A stretch of DNA of 25,562 bases from Perkinsus olseni (Eukaryota; Perkinsozoa; Perkinsida). The position numbers and the translations under genes are program-made. Location: NCBI GenBank assembly GCA_013115125.1, contig JABANN010000496.1, positions 1-25,562 on the forward strand, in the 5' to 3' direction. Below the pieces are notes generated by a model. The model was not told the DNA's origin. It did no database searches and saw only the letters and a program-made list of their open reading frames with translations. Shown here one piece after another: positions 1 to 9,600 of this stretch (its first letter is position 1; every line of letters starts with the position of its first letter).

Positions 1-126
1 TTATCCGCCAATTGTATCCCCCCATCTCGACCCTACCGCCAATTTGCTTTCTCCAAACGCTAACGTGAAATCCTCGACCCCCAAATAGGCGGCCTTATCC
101 GCCAAATAGATTTCTGAACGGTATAG
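1..126 (-). repeat. 126-bp dispersed repeat, copy 1 (inverted relative to copy 2 at 14889-15014)
   Basis: The reverse complement of this stretch matches 14889-15014 along its whole 126 nt with only scattered substitutions. Shared landmarks are CTATACC at one end and ATTGGCGGATAA at the other. The two copies face each other across almost 15 kb. Both encode the same peptide in the same frame, containing YLADKAAY and EDFTLA, so the repeat may be a fragment of a once-coding sequence. The window starts inside or at the edge of the element, so its true left boundary is unknown. Confidence 0.85.
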
Positions 127-246
127 AATTTCGGCTTGTGTTGTAGTTTCCAAGATGGAGTTCTCATAAGGCAATACTGTCACTTTTGCAGCTAGGGCCA
201 TTTTATTTGGAGATGAGCGTGTCAGTGTAGTGATGGCTGTGATCAT
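1..246 (-). CDS. Small ORF containing the dispersed repeat; hypothetical
   Basis: An 81-codon frame runs from an ATG at 246 to a TAA at 1-3 on the minus strand. Its C-terminal half is the translated 126-bp repeat (motifs YLADKAAY, GESKLAVGS, DTIGG). Its N-terminal half has no recognisable domain. Because the second copy of the repeat near 15 kb carries an earlier stop and different upstream sequence, this ORF is more likely a remnant of a repeat-bearing element than a working gene. I see no signal peptide or catalytic motif. Confidence 0.25.
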   Translation of the reverse strand: MITAITTLTRSSPNKMALAAKVTVLPYENSILETTTQAEILYRSEIYLADKAAYLGVEDFTLAFGESKLAVGSRWGDTIGG

Positions 247-630
247 TGACAGTCGCAGAATGCGTGTGCTGAGGGAAGCTTACGGAGCGGGGGCGGCTGA
301 GGATGTACATGGTCATTTGGCCTTTAAAAGCTACCGAGAGAAATTTCCGCCGCGGTGATACGATGCTCGTACGCCCCAATGCTGACGGAGAGTCTGTTTT
401 TTATTGAGTTAAGTCTCCCAAGTCGCTCGTATTAGTTCGATGCTCGTCATTCCTGGCCATTACCTTGAATTGATACTGCGGAGCAGTCTTCGTGTTTGTC
501 ATACACCCAGAAGCTGTCCCGCTTGACAGCGTCAGTGTCCTTGAAACCACCAGGTGGTTACCACCTTCCCGGACCCATCATCGCTTCCTTATCTGAATCG
601 CACTCAGCCCTTGCGGAAGCTTACGGCTGC
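247..630. other. Stretch without a supported gene
   Basis: I see no convincing spliced or unspliced gene here. The only structure noticed is a short perfect palindrome at 545-559 (AACCACC-A-GGTGGTT). The stretch probably holds 3' flanking sequence of the candidate minus-strand gene that ends at 631. Confidence 0.5.
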
Positions 631-1249
631 TCAGAATGAGTTTTGGCGAGTAAAAATTACGACCAACCACTCCACAACTCGGAATGCTCCTCGGAACTCA
701 ACAGTTATCAGCGTACTAAGCATCGAGATTTCATGTTTTTCGTTGCTCTTTGAAGTCCTATTTTTGTTCGGGCGCCATGAGGTTGAACTTGAAGGGGCAT
801 GATGGTCGAATTGAGGGAACGAGTGCCACCAGGCTTACCTTGTGCCCGAGCCCTGAGGGCAACCGCCCTCCCCCACCACTGGCCCCGGGACGGGCAGATG
901 ATGTTGCCGCGTGGGAGACTAGCGGAGGCCTCGCCTACGGAACGGATGCCCGGCTGTGAGCGCGATGCCTGTGACAGTATTCCTGTGCATCGAGGAGGAG
1001 TAACGCGAAGCCTACGCTTGTCAATCTTCTGGTTACAAGAGAAAGTGCGCAGAAGGAATTTGCGCGGCTGCTTACGGCAGCATGATGAGAGGGGTGAATT
1101 GGAAGCTCGGATTTGCAGTACGGTTCCGTCATGTCCTGAAGGGAATGTACCACTTTGCAAGGAGAGACTCTCCTCGCGAGAGTCTGAGCGCATTTTCTGA
1201 CCTTTGACTCCCTCGTTGCCAGTCGTGTTGAATCGCGGTACATGGCCAA
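631..1249 (-). CDS. Candidate small spliced gene, product unknown (about 137 aa)
   Basis: A phase-consistent minus-strand model can be built: exons 1249-1076, 1028-1016, 968-939, 878-839 and 787-631, ending in TGA at 631-633. The introns are 47, 47, 60 and 51 nt, matching the size in the solid genes. Donors are GTAAGC, GTAGGC, GTAGGC and GTAAGC. The product begins MAMYRDSTRLATRESK and is basic, with no domain I recognise. The weak point is a 13-nt second exon. An alternative is to read through the first donor, which gives an unspliced 104-codon ORF (1249-935). If real, it is transcribed divergently from the TPR gene, with only 61 bp between the start codons. Confidence 0.35.
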
Positions 1250-1310
1250 GGGCAGATGGGCAGTAGAAATCGTAAGTCCGCGTCTTTGGTACGGATAGTT
1301 TTTCTACTGA
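1250..1310. promoter_or_regulatory. Possible bidirectional promoter
   Basis: Sixty-one bases separate the ATG of the candidate minus-strand gene from the ATG of the TPR gene on the plus strand. If both are genes, this must contain both core promoters or 5' UTRs. No TATA box or other known element is visible, so the assignment rests on position only. Confidence 0.25.
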
Positions 1311-2748
1311 ATGACGTCCGAAGGGGCGGGGAACTCATTTGCGGTGGAGCCCGAGCGAACGACAGAAATCAGTCCAGAACCCTCAGCAGATCTTCCATCC
1401 CAGGAGGCAGCCGGAGAGAAGCTAGGGCACTTCGCGCTGGATGAGGATTCGCTGCTGTTGAGCTTCGGGCCGGAGGAAGCACAGAGGGCGGTGGTGAGGA
1501 CGCGACTGAGAGATCCTCGACCATCAGCATTCGACCATCAGGAATGGTGCCAAAGTAACTGCCATCGAAGTGATATATTCGAGAGCAGACTGGATGATGG
1601 TGCAAAGTTGAAGTAGGCCTCCCCTTCCGAGAAGGGATTCAGTGTGGCTGTTGTCTCAGAGAGGAAGGGAACGCAATGGTGAAGGAAGGGCAATGGGAGG
1701 ACGCTTCGGGGAGATACCTCGCTGCACTGTGAGCAGGAGAGTCGCCCTCGACCAGAACGATCAAGGTTTCCCCCTACGAAGGAACCTCAGGTATCAGGTA
1801 GACTTCTCTATTGGGCAACAGTGGCAGTTGACTAACGAGCACCAGCATCTCCTCGACAGTATCAAGCTCTCGGTAGGTTACAGGGGGAGGGGTGTAATGG
1901 CGAGTAGTAGGGTTCTCAGATATTGAATAACCTGTGCCTTGCCTACCTACACTGTGAAGACGCTCAGAAGGCCCGCAAGGCCGCCGACCTAGCTTTCAAG
2001 AGTGTTACTACTATTGACCGCATGGCTAAGGAAACGGATGGGTTACAGCCGGTGTAGGTTCGCCTCGGTTCGGTCTCTACCCTAGGAAGGGAGTCACAGG
2101 GAACTTCCCAAGTTACGGATATCGTATGTCATACCGTGAGATAGTACACTTCCGCTTCGACTGGAACTGAAGTGGAAGGGTACCCTTTCACTGATAATCG
2201 AAATTGATGCCGACCTGCTGCTGATGCAGTTGATCTCTACTCAGGCCCAGAGAGACCTTGGGGAAGGTATATTACAGACGAGCTAAGGCGTACTACTCGC
2301 TGAGGGATTATGAAAGGGCATATGCGGACGCGAAGGATGCTCACGAGGTGCATTGCGGGCATGCTTGTATCATCACATCACTTCAATTTTTCTCTGCAGT
2401 TCTGCCCGTCAGACACCGCGGTGAAACGGTTGATGGCTGAGGCGCAGCGCCTCTTGAAGAAGGAAGAAGAGGTAGGACTAACGGAAGTGCTGGCAGCAGG
2501 GCGGCCGCAGTTTGATGCATTCAGAAGTCGACTCGAATGTGGAGATCCCGCGCTAAGAAGATGTTTCCTGAGAGCGCACAATCAGTGGCCGCCGAGGGTA
2601 TTGCCAATCCTAGTTCGCTACCGGTCGACAAGCCGCGGTAGGTACAGATGAGAAGCCTTCGAGCGACAACGCCCAAACAACCGAGTCGCATGGCTGGCTT
2701 TCCTGGATTTTCCGATGCTCCTTGTGCCGTCGGAGGAAGCGCGATTAA
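1311..2748 (+). CDS. TPR-repeat protein, co-chaperone-like (about 295 aa, 9 exons)
   Basis: Predicted exons: 1311-1493, 1542-1612, 1660-1728, 1791-1872, 1920-2053, 2245-2347, 2400-2471, 2525-2597 and 2648-2748 (TAA 2746-2748), total 888 nt. Three tetratricopeptide helices pairs are visible: residues about 82-115 (KLKEEGNAMVKEGQWEDAS), 133-166 (LNNLCLAYLHCEDAQKARKA) and 183-216 (GKVYYRRAKAYYSLRDYERA). Their spacing is that of the three-TPR domain of Hsp90-binding immunophilins and AIP-like proteins. No FKBP or other enzymatic domain precedes it; residues 1-60 are acidic and low in structure. The C-terminus has a short hydrophobic stretch followed by basic residues (WLSWIFRCSLCRRRKRD), which could be a membrane or lipid contact. 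By family the role would be binding the C-terminal tail of Hsp90 or Hsp70; that is inference. Six of the introns are 47-53 nt; one is 62 nt and one 191 nt. Confidence 0.8.
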
Positions 2749-2893
2749 GAGCCCCAGTAGGGCCGCAGTTTCGTTTCCACCGTTTCGCGCTGTCATTCGG
2801 GTTTGGTTGTTATAGTAGCATCTGGCTGAGAGTCTCTGTTGGCTGGGGGCGGGTGAACAAATCCGTAGGAGTCGTTCCACATTCTTCTTTTTG
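2749..2893. other. Intergenic spacer between TPR and coiled-coil genes
   Basis: Only 145 bp lie between the TAA of the TPR gene and the ATG of the next gene. This must hold both the 3' end of one and the 5' region of the other. No polyadenylation signal or terminator is recognisable. Confidence 0.6.
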
Positions 2894-5800
2894 ATGGAAT
2901 CCCGAATCGGTGAGCTCTCTCCGCTGGAACTTTCGGGGCCAGAAGACCCTGAGGAAGACGACATCGGCAGCGCCGGCGTGTCCGGGAGCAGCCTGCAAGG
3001 GACGCCAGAGCGTATTACCGAGGAGGTGTGAGTGGTAGTAGTGTTCCCTGCCCCTCAGGAACGTCGGGAGATCGAACGCAGGAGATCACGGCAGACAGTT
3101 GCACGAGCGAGGAGCTGGAGAAGGAATTAGCTGTTGGAAGCCTGCGATCGTTTTGGATGGCCGTCAGGCGCTGTGGTTTAGTTTCTGCGTGAAGAGCTGT
3201 CGGACAGGAATGATGAACTTGAGAAGGCGCAGGACGATTTGAAAGCTCTGAAGGACGTGTTCGCTAAGCAACGAGTACTACTCTTGCGCTCTTCCGCTAG
3301 GCAACTGTTTTCCCTATAGTTGAGCGCAAGGGAGGAGACAGCGAAGCTGAGAGAGGAGCTTGAGGCCGCTCACAATGCCAATCGCCAGCTCCGGGCGGTA
3401 GGAGATCTCCGTGGGCTTCCACGGGGAGGTATCATTTTCTGAAGGGGACGCCTCAGCATACAGGTTGTGGCCCGGGGCAAGCCGAGTAGACTGTCGGACC
3501 AGAGCAGGACCGGCCGTCCTGAGTGATATAGGGGAATTATTTCCTGTCGAGATATCTGGCCCTCAGATCGCCGAAGAATCTCCAAGCAGAAGTCGAATAC
3601 TATCGGCTCAAGGTTGATGAGCTGCAGTTGACGTTGGAGCTGGAGGAATACAACCGGACCCAAGCGGAGGCTCGGAGACGGAAGGTGGGGGTTTTCCAAT
3701 TCAAGGGCGGGCGACCGAGCCCTCAGACGTTGGAGAGGGACGATGCCGACGTAACGGAGAAGACGATGGAAGGGTCGGTGGGAGCTGGCCGAACCAAGCA
3801 GGCTTAAGGCGCCTTGAGCAGGTATCGAGCCACTGTCCAGTACCTTTACAGCCTGCTGTTGAAGTCACAAAGTGAAGTTGGTACGCTGCAAGGGAAACTG
3901 AAGGAGGAGCAAGTACGGAAGCCTTCGCTCGTACGCTTGCGATGGCTTCGACAGGCCCGCCTAGGGACAGAGAGCAGCGTGACGGGTAGAGAGGCCGAAC
4001 AAGTGATAGACATGCTCACTCTGGAGCGCCAACGAAGACAGGTTGAGATTGAGCGCCTTGAGGTGAGCCAAAGCGCTGTGTCTGGTCGTTCATGGGAGAC
4101 CGGTCAGGGAGAATTGAAGGGCGCTCGGAGTGCCCTAATGGAGGCTGAGGAAGTGAGTGAGGAGAGGCAAGGCACCATCGAGGCGTATGAAGAGCTAGTA
4201 GCTGAGAAGGAGCAGGAGATCGAGCAGCTGGTGAGGGCCTCTCTCGCTGCTGATGGCTATGATGGAGTCCCATCCTCAGCTGGGTACTGTCAAGGAGGTT
4301 ATGGGAAGGGCGCAAGCGGCTGCAGAATCTGCCAAGCTTTGGCGTGGTAGAGCGCTGGAGATAGCGACCGAAGTGAGCCGTCCATTCAGTGCTTCTGAGC
4401 TACGACTAAGTCTCAGGCTGTCGACAGTGCCGCTGCTGCGTCGGTGAGTAGAGAGGGCCCCCAAGGGCCTCCTGTCCTTGCGGCAGCAGAACTCACTGAG
4501 GCGGGCCATTGCACGGCAGTGGAGCGGCTAGCAATGGAGAGAGTGATGGATGGAATGTCAATAACGCCCGAGCAGGGAGCGGCCCTGAGCTTCTTGAAGG
4601 TGGGTAGATCTTTCACCATACTGCGGCGACAAGGCTACAGGCTCTGAACTTTCTGCAACGAGTGCTCCGTAAAGCCACCGTCACCAGCTTGAGCCTGGCC
4701 CGATGTCTGTGCGGGACCCCGAGGTGAGCTCTTGAGGAAGATCGTCTCTGGCGGGAGGCGGCTTCTGGCAGGCCCCAGGATTCACAAGCGGCTCATCTTT
4801 GCTCGCTGGTGGCCCGAACGGCCGATGCAGCGGCGGCTACTATAGGGAAGCTGACGGAGCAGAGCGTCGAGAAGTGAGCCTCTGCCGTTTTCCGACACCG
4901 GAGGCTCCTCATGTAGGTGCATCAGCGCGGCCAGTTCGAAAGGGGTCACAGATTTGATGCTGTCTGCGGAGGCGGTAAGGCTCCTCTCGCGTTCGTCGGA
5001 CTGGCGTAGATCAATCCTTCAGGAGCTGGATGATGTTGTGCGGCACATAGCTGTGATGAGCTCGGCGGACCTGTCGCCCTGCGACGATCTAGTTCTACCG
5101 GCGCAGAACTTTCTTACCAAATTGCAGTCCGCCTGTTCAGCTATGTAGCGGTCGTTGGACGAGGTCTCCCCCTCTTGGCCTTCTGCCAGGCTTCCTGATT
5201 TCAATCCATCGGTGGCAGCGGGAGTCGCTGGGAGTGCCGTCCTGGCTGCCAGGATGGTCGCCGTTGCAGCTGCCGCATCAGTATTATCGCGTTTCCTTCG
5301 CTCCGAGGGGAAGATGATGGCAGGTCGTGGGTTATGGCGGGGGGACCGAAGCTCTAATGGAGGCGTGCGGGTCCAGGATTGGGCAGGCCTTGGATGCCGG
5401 TTGCTGTGGCAAGCTCCTCCGCCCCGCTGCCATCGAGGAGAAAGAGCAAGCGCACATAAGAGCGCTGGAGAAGACGGTCTTTGCCGCTAGAGTTGAAGGT
5501 GATCTAGGGAGGCCGGCTGGGCCATGGGCACCGTCCTGATGCAGATAAGACTCGTCATGGCGTGGCCGGGCTGAAGGGAATTTCTGAAGGGCTGGAAGCT
5601 GCCTCCCTTCTCATTGGTAGCTGCCCGACAACTGCGCTGTTGCTCGGCAGCCTACACGCAGGTCGAATGCCCCCCGAAGGAGAATTGCCGGAGGTGAGCC
5701 CGAGTGGAGTTGAGCGATCCCTCGAGACGGACGTCATTGATGTGCTACACGGAGAGGTAGGGTCGAGTTGGGGCTGCCCTCGTAATCTATCCGTCTGCAG

Positions 5801-6426
5801 TCGGGTCGCTACGGTGAGCTCCAGCGGAGGCTCGAGGAGGTTCAAGGCGAAGCTTGTGTCCTACGGAAGGAGCTCCAGACGTCCTGTGAAGGTAGAGCTC
5901 ACTGACGGCTGCTGTAAACCACTTACGGAGAACGTCGTAGATTCCGAGAGTCTTCGGGCAACCTTGGCAGCTTTGGAGGGAAGGTTGCTGCAGACGGCCC
6001 AGAAAGACGAGGCAGCCAAGGCCAGGGACTCCGAGTTGGAACGCCTGAGGGCTGAGATCGAGTGAGGATGAATAACAGTCAGTTCACCGTTGGGAGAGTG
6101 GAGCAGATACTATCGCCGTGTGGAGAGGCGGCAGCTGAGAGCACAGCTGGGGAGCTCACAGAAGGAGTTGGACGCCGCTGGCTCCAAGGAGGCAGCTTTG
6201 AGACGGAGGATACAACAGTTTGAGGAAGTCAGCGACGTTGGCAGCTCGTCGTGCTCCTCACCTCTGCGTTGCATCGGTTCAGGCGGAGAGACTGCGAAGC
6301 GAACGGGAGCGGACTACGGGAGACTTCGGTGGAGGTGGACACCTGTTAGCACTGCAGATGCAGACGCTGAGTCAGCTGGTGGGTAGAGCCATGGCCGTGT
6401 ACTCCAGCGTAGTAGCCTACCATTAG
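2894..6426 (+). CDS. Large coiled-coil protein (about 831 aa, 23 exons)
   Basis: Predicted exons: 2894-3025, 3082-3132, 3182-3274, 3320-3397, 3464-3522, 3567-3684, 3727-3773, 3822-3912, 3955-4062, 4108-4230, 4280-4372, 4417-4599, 4641-4723, 4772-4873, 4917-4974, 5023-5144, 5190-5280, 5324-5498, 5545-5756, 5801-5891, 5941-6061, 6107-6227 and 6283-6426 (TAG). They sum to 2496 nt. The product is dominated by Glu/Lys/Leu heptads, for example ELSDRNDELEKAQDDLKALK, AEVEYYRLKVDELQLTLELE, EKEQEIEQL and LRAQLGSSQKELDAAG. There is no motor, ATPase or membrane segment. An acidic N-terminus and a short Gly-rich C-terminal segment flank the rods; a central portion (roughly exons 12-19) is Ala-rich and less regular. 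I cannot assign a family; a structural, centrosomal or motor-adaptor protein is plausible. It sits 238 bp upstream of a myosin gene on the same strand. Confidence 0.75.
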
Positions 6427-6664
6427 AACGCCCGATTACGTGCCCGCCTGGTTCGAGCCTGCATGAGGCCCTTCTTGCCCGAGAGCACCCTTTCTCAAGT
6501 TGTCACGAATTGATATTCTTACCGGTGGGTTGCCCCTGTAATTCAGCTCTGTAGCATGCTGTTAAATTGTGCCCCTCAACAATAGTTTCATCACTGCCAG
6601 CCCGTCCTTGTGTTCGTCAGCGGCCGTCAGCCGCCTTGCCAGTGGGTCGAGCTTTTATCGTACA
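6427..6664. other. Intergenic spacer upstream of the myosin gene
   Basis: This 238-bp gap contains the myosin 5' region. It has no recognised promoter motif. Short pyrimidine-rich stretches with AG (for example near 6545 and 6600) could serve as trans-splice acceptors if the organism uses spliced-leader addition, but that cannot be decided from the sequence. Confidence 0.4.
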
Positions 6665-9600
6665 ATGGACCCGACGCCAGTAGAAGGCAGCGAGGATGCC
6701 AACCATTACGGTGTCTCTAACAACACCGCTCTGGTTCGACTAGACCCCAATTCGATGCTGCGAAACGTACAAGTGCGGTATGAAGAAGCCTTCAAGGAAG
6801 GTAGGCCCTTCCTGCCCGCGCGAGAGGACTCCTCGTAGTGCAGTCTGCCTAGCTAAAAAGCGAGCCCGCTGCAGCAGCGGGGACAGCAGCGGCATCCAGT
6901 TCATCGGGGGCGGCGGCAGCAGCATTTACACCTGGACAGGCTCCGTGCTCCTGGCCATCAACCCCTACCAGCAAATGAATGTTTATGATGTTGAATATGT
7001 TAGGTTGGTCCTCCCTCTCCGTCGCTCGCCTGGCTGCAGGCTCTCAGCAGGTACCATTACTCCAAGAATTTGAATCAGGCAGATCCTCATCCCTTCGCCA
7101 TTGCAAGCCACGCGTAGGGTCGACGGCGACTGATAGTGATGCAGCGATTGTATTAGGTACCGCCAGTTGTCCAAGACGAGAACGTCCCAGTCTATTATCA
7201 TCAGTGGAGAGTCGGGCGCCGGCAAGACTGAGTCCAGCAAGTGGGGATTTTTGTGCCCGTTTGCGTCTCGGTGCCAATGTGCGTTGAAGGCACGTCATGC
7301 GCTTCCTGACGATGCTTGATGAGACCTTCATCAAGAACGGTGTTAATTCGCGGTCGAACCGCGGTGGCGGCAGTAGTGGGAGGAGGAGCACACTGGACGA
7401 CAGGATTCTGGGTTGGCTGCCAACTTGAGCTGCCGGTCCGAGGAAGGAGTCTTGCTAGGCACCAACCCCATCTTGGAGGCTTTCGGCAATGCGAAGACCG
7501 TTCGCAATGACAACTCGTCGCGTTTTGGGAAGCTGATGAAGTTGAACTACACTCTACCGTCGGCGACTTCTGCGCACAACGCTGCCAAGTACTGGGTCGC
7601 ATGCATCTCAAAACTGAGCTCCGCTCCGCTCAGGCCTGTCATCAAATCGGCCTCTATAGACACGTACTTGCTGGCACGAAGCCGAGTGACACATGTAAGC
7701 TAGCAGCCTCCCTTACCGCTCTCATGGATACTCTCAGACCAGCAGCGCTCACGAGAGAAGCTATCACATCTTCTACCTCCTGTGTGCTGGGGTCCAGGAC
7801 GCGGCCAGGCGGAAACAGCTGAGGCTTGAAGGTGAGTGGTTCCACGGCCTGGCGCATCTGGATTAGGACTCAAGCTCAGATGGTGCCTCGGAGTACAGCT
7901 ATTTAACGCCGTCCAGAGGCAAGGGCCCGGCGAAGGTCCGGGACACGGACGACTCCGCGGCCTTTACTGAGGTTGGTGTCCACTGGGCATTGTTGATCAT
8001 GACAGGTGTCAGGTCGTCGATGCTTTCACCAAGCTGGGAATTACCGAGGCCGAGCAGATGGAGATCTTCTCTGTGGTCAGCGCCGTCATGAAGCTGGGGA
8101 ACATCGGGTGAGATCCCGATCGTACTGAGGAGACGCTGACGAGCCACTGGGCACAGGCTCTTTCCTGATGAGGCTAACCCTGAAGGGAAGACTAGGACTG
8201 ATGATTCGGGACGCCGAGCCGCAGAGGACGTCGCTGCCCTTATCGGTAGGTGACCGGAAATTCGGACCACGCCACCGCCCTGATGGCCAGGTCTGGAGCA
8301 GCTCTCGGAGCCCTTTATTGATCACTTGACAAGACAGCGTCTGGTTGTTGGTGGCAACAAGGACATCACCTGGGCTGATGTCCGGGCCAGCAAGGCGACC
8401 ACCGTTCGAGACGGTAGTCGGCTTCGAGTTGGCCTCTGAGCGGCCATCAGTTGTCCTTCATTTCCAGCCCTCGCCAAGTCCCTCTATGTGATGGTCTTCG
8501 ACTATGTTGTTGAACTGCTTAATGAGAAGCTCCGAGGGGACGACCAGGGATCGAACTCAGAGGAGGCAGAGAACGTCAATCCGAACCCGCAGGTGCGCCC
8601 CTGCTGCCCAGTGGCACTTCTCCAGGGCCGGCTGTCAGTCACCGACGAGGGCGGCTGATGAGAGAAGCATCTGCATCCTGGACATTTTCGGATTTGAGAA
8701 CCTGGCTCGGAACTCCCTGGAGCAGCTGTGCATCAATTTCGCCAACGAGAGGCTCAACGAGTACTTCACTGAGAATGTAAGGCAGATGGTTGAAAATTAG
8801 AATGACCCCCTCCGCCACTTCAGGTGGTCCTGTCAGAGAGGGAAGAGTACCATCAGGAGCACATCCCGCTGGTGAGTTCATCATAGTGCGGCCGTGACCA
8901 CGTGGCCCGCTGCCTCGCAGCCCGATCTGACTCCTCCGGACAACCGTCCTACCATCAATGTCATAGGCAGTCTGAGTCCTCCCGGTGAGCCGGAACCTCG
9001 CTAGTGGACCTTTGACTGGCCCATCAGGCATCTTCGAGCAGCTTCGGGTGGTCACGGTGGACTACATGATTCGCCCCCTCGATAAGGACTACAACGCTAT
9101 TCTCATGTCCCGGCTCGGTGGGCCTTCACCTCCCGCGAGTGGTCGGATGGTCCTCCATTTCAGCGCCTATAGCCGCGATCAACTGGCGCAAGGATGAGAG
9201 TGCCCCCCAGAGTGGAGGCCAGGCGTCACAGCGCATCCTCAAATGTGTCGGGCCACAGCACCCACGGCTGTTCATAGTGAACCACTACGCAGAGCCTGTC
9301 ACGTGAGGGCCGGTCTCCTCTGCCGGTTGAATCAATGGTACGACGATGATGCAGTTACAGTACGGAAGGATTTGTTGAGAAGAATAAGGACAGTGACCGC
9401 AACGTTATGGACCTGCTCTCTTTGTCTAGCAGCGACTTCATCCAGAGGCTCATCAGTGGTGGTGATAGCGCTACCACCGCTGCAGTGAAAACTCCCTTTT
9501 CAAGGTCCAGCGAAAACAGTGGAGACCGACTCAGAGGGGGAATCCTGGCCGGAGTACGGTTCTGGCCGGATGTCGGTTCAACCCTCCTCCAGGATGAGCG

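Noticed and set aside
708-1193. 161-codon minus-strand ORF as a gene
   Set aside because: Composition is not protein-like, and several good donors and acceptors within it support the alternative spliced model in another frame.
2638-2647. A 10-nt intron GTAGGTACAG in the TPR gene
   Set aside because: It leads straight to a stop. The 50-nt intron 2598-2647 with donor GTATTG keeps the frame and fits the usual size.
5562-6065. Long unspliced ORF of 167 codons as an independent gene
   Set aside because: It is composed of exons of the coiled-coil gene plus in-frame or out-of-frame introns; the spliced model explains it better.
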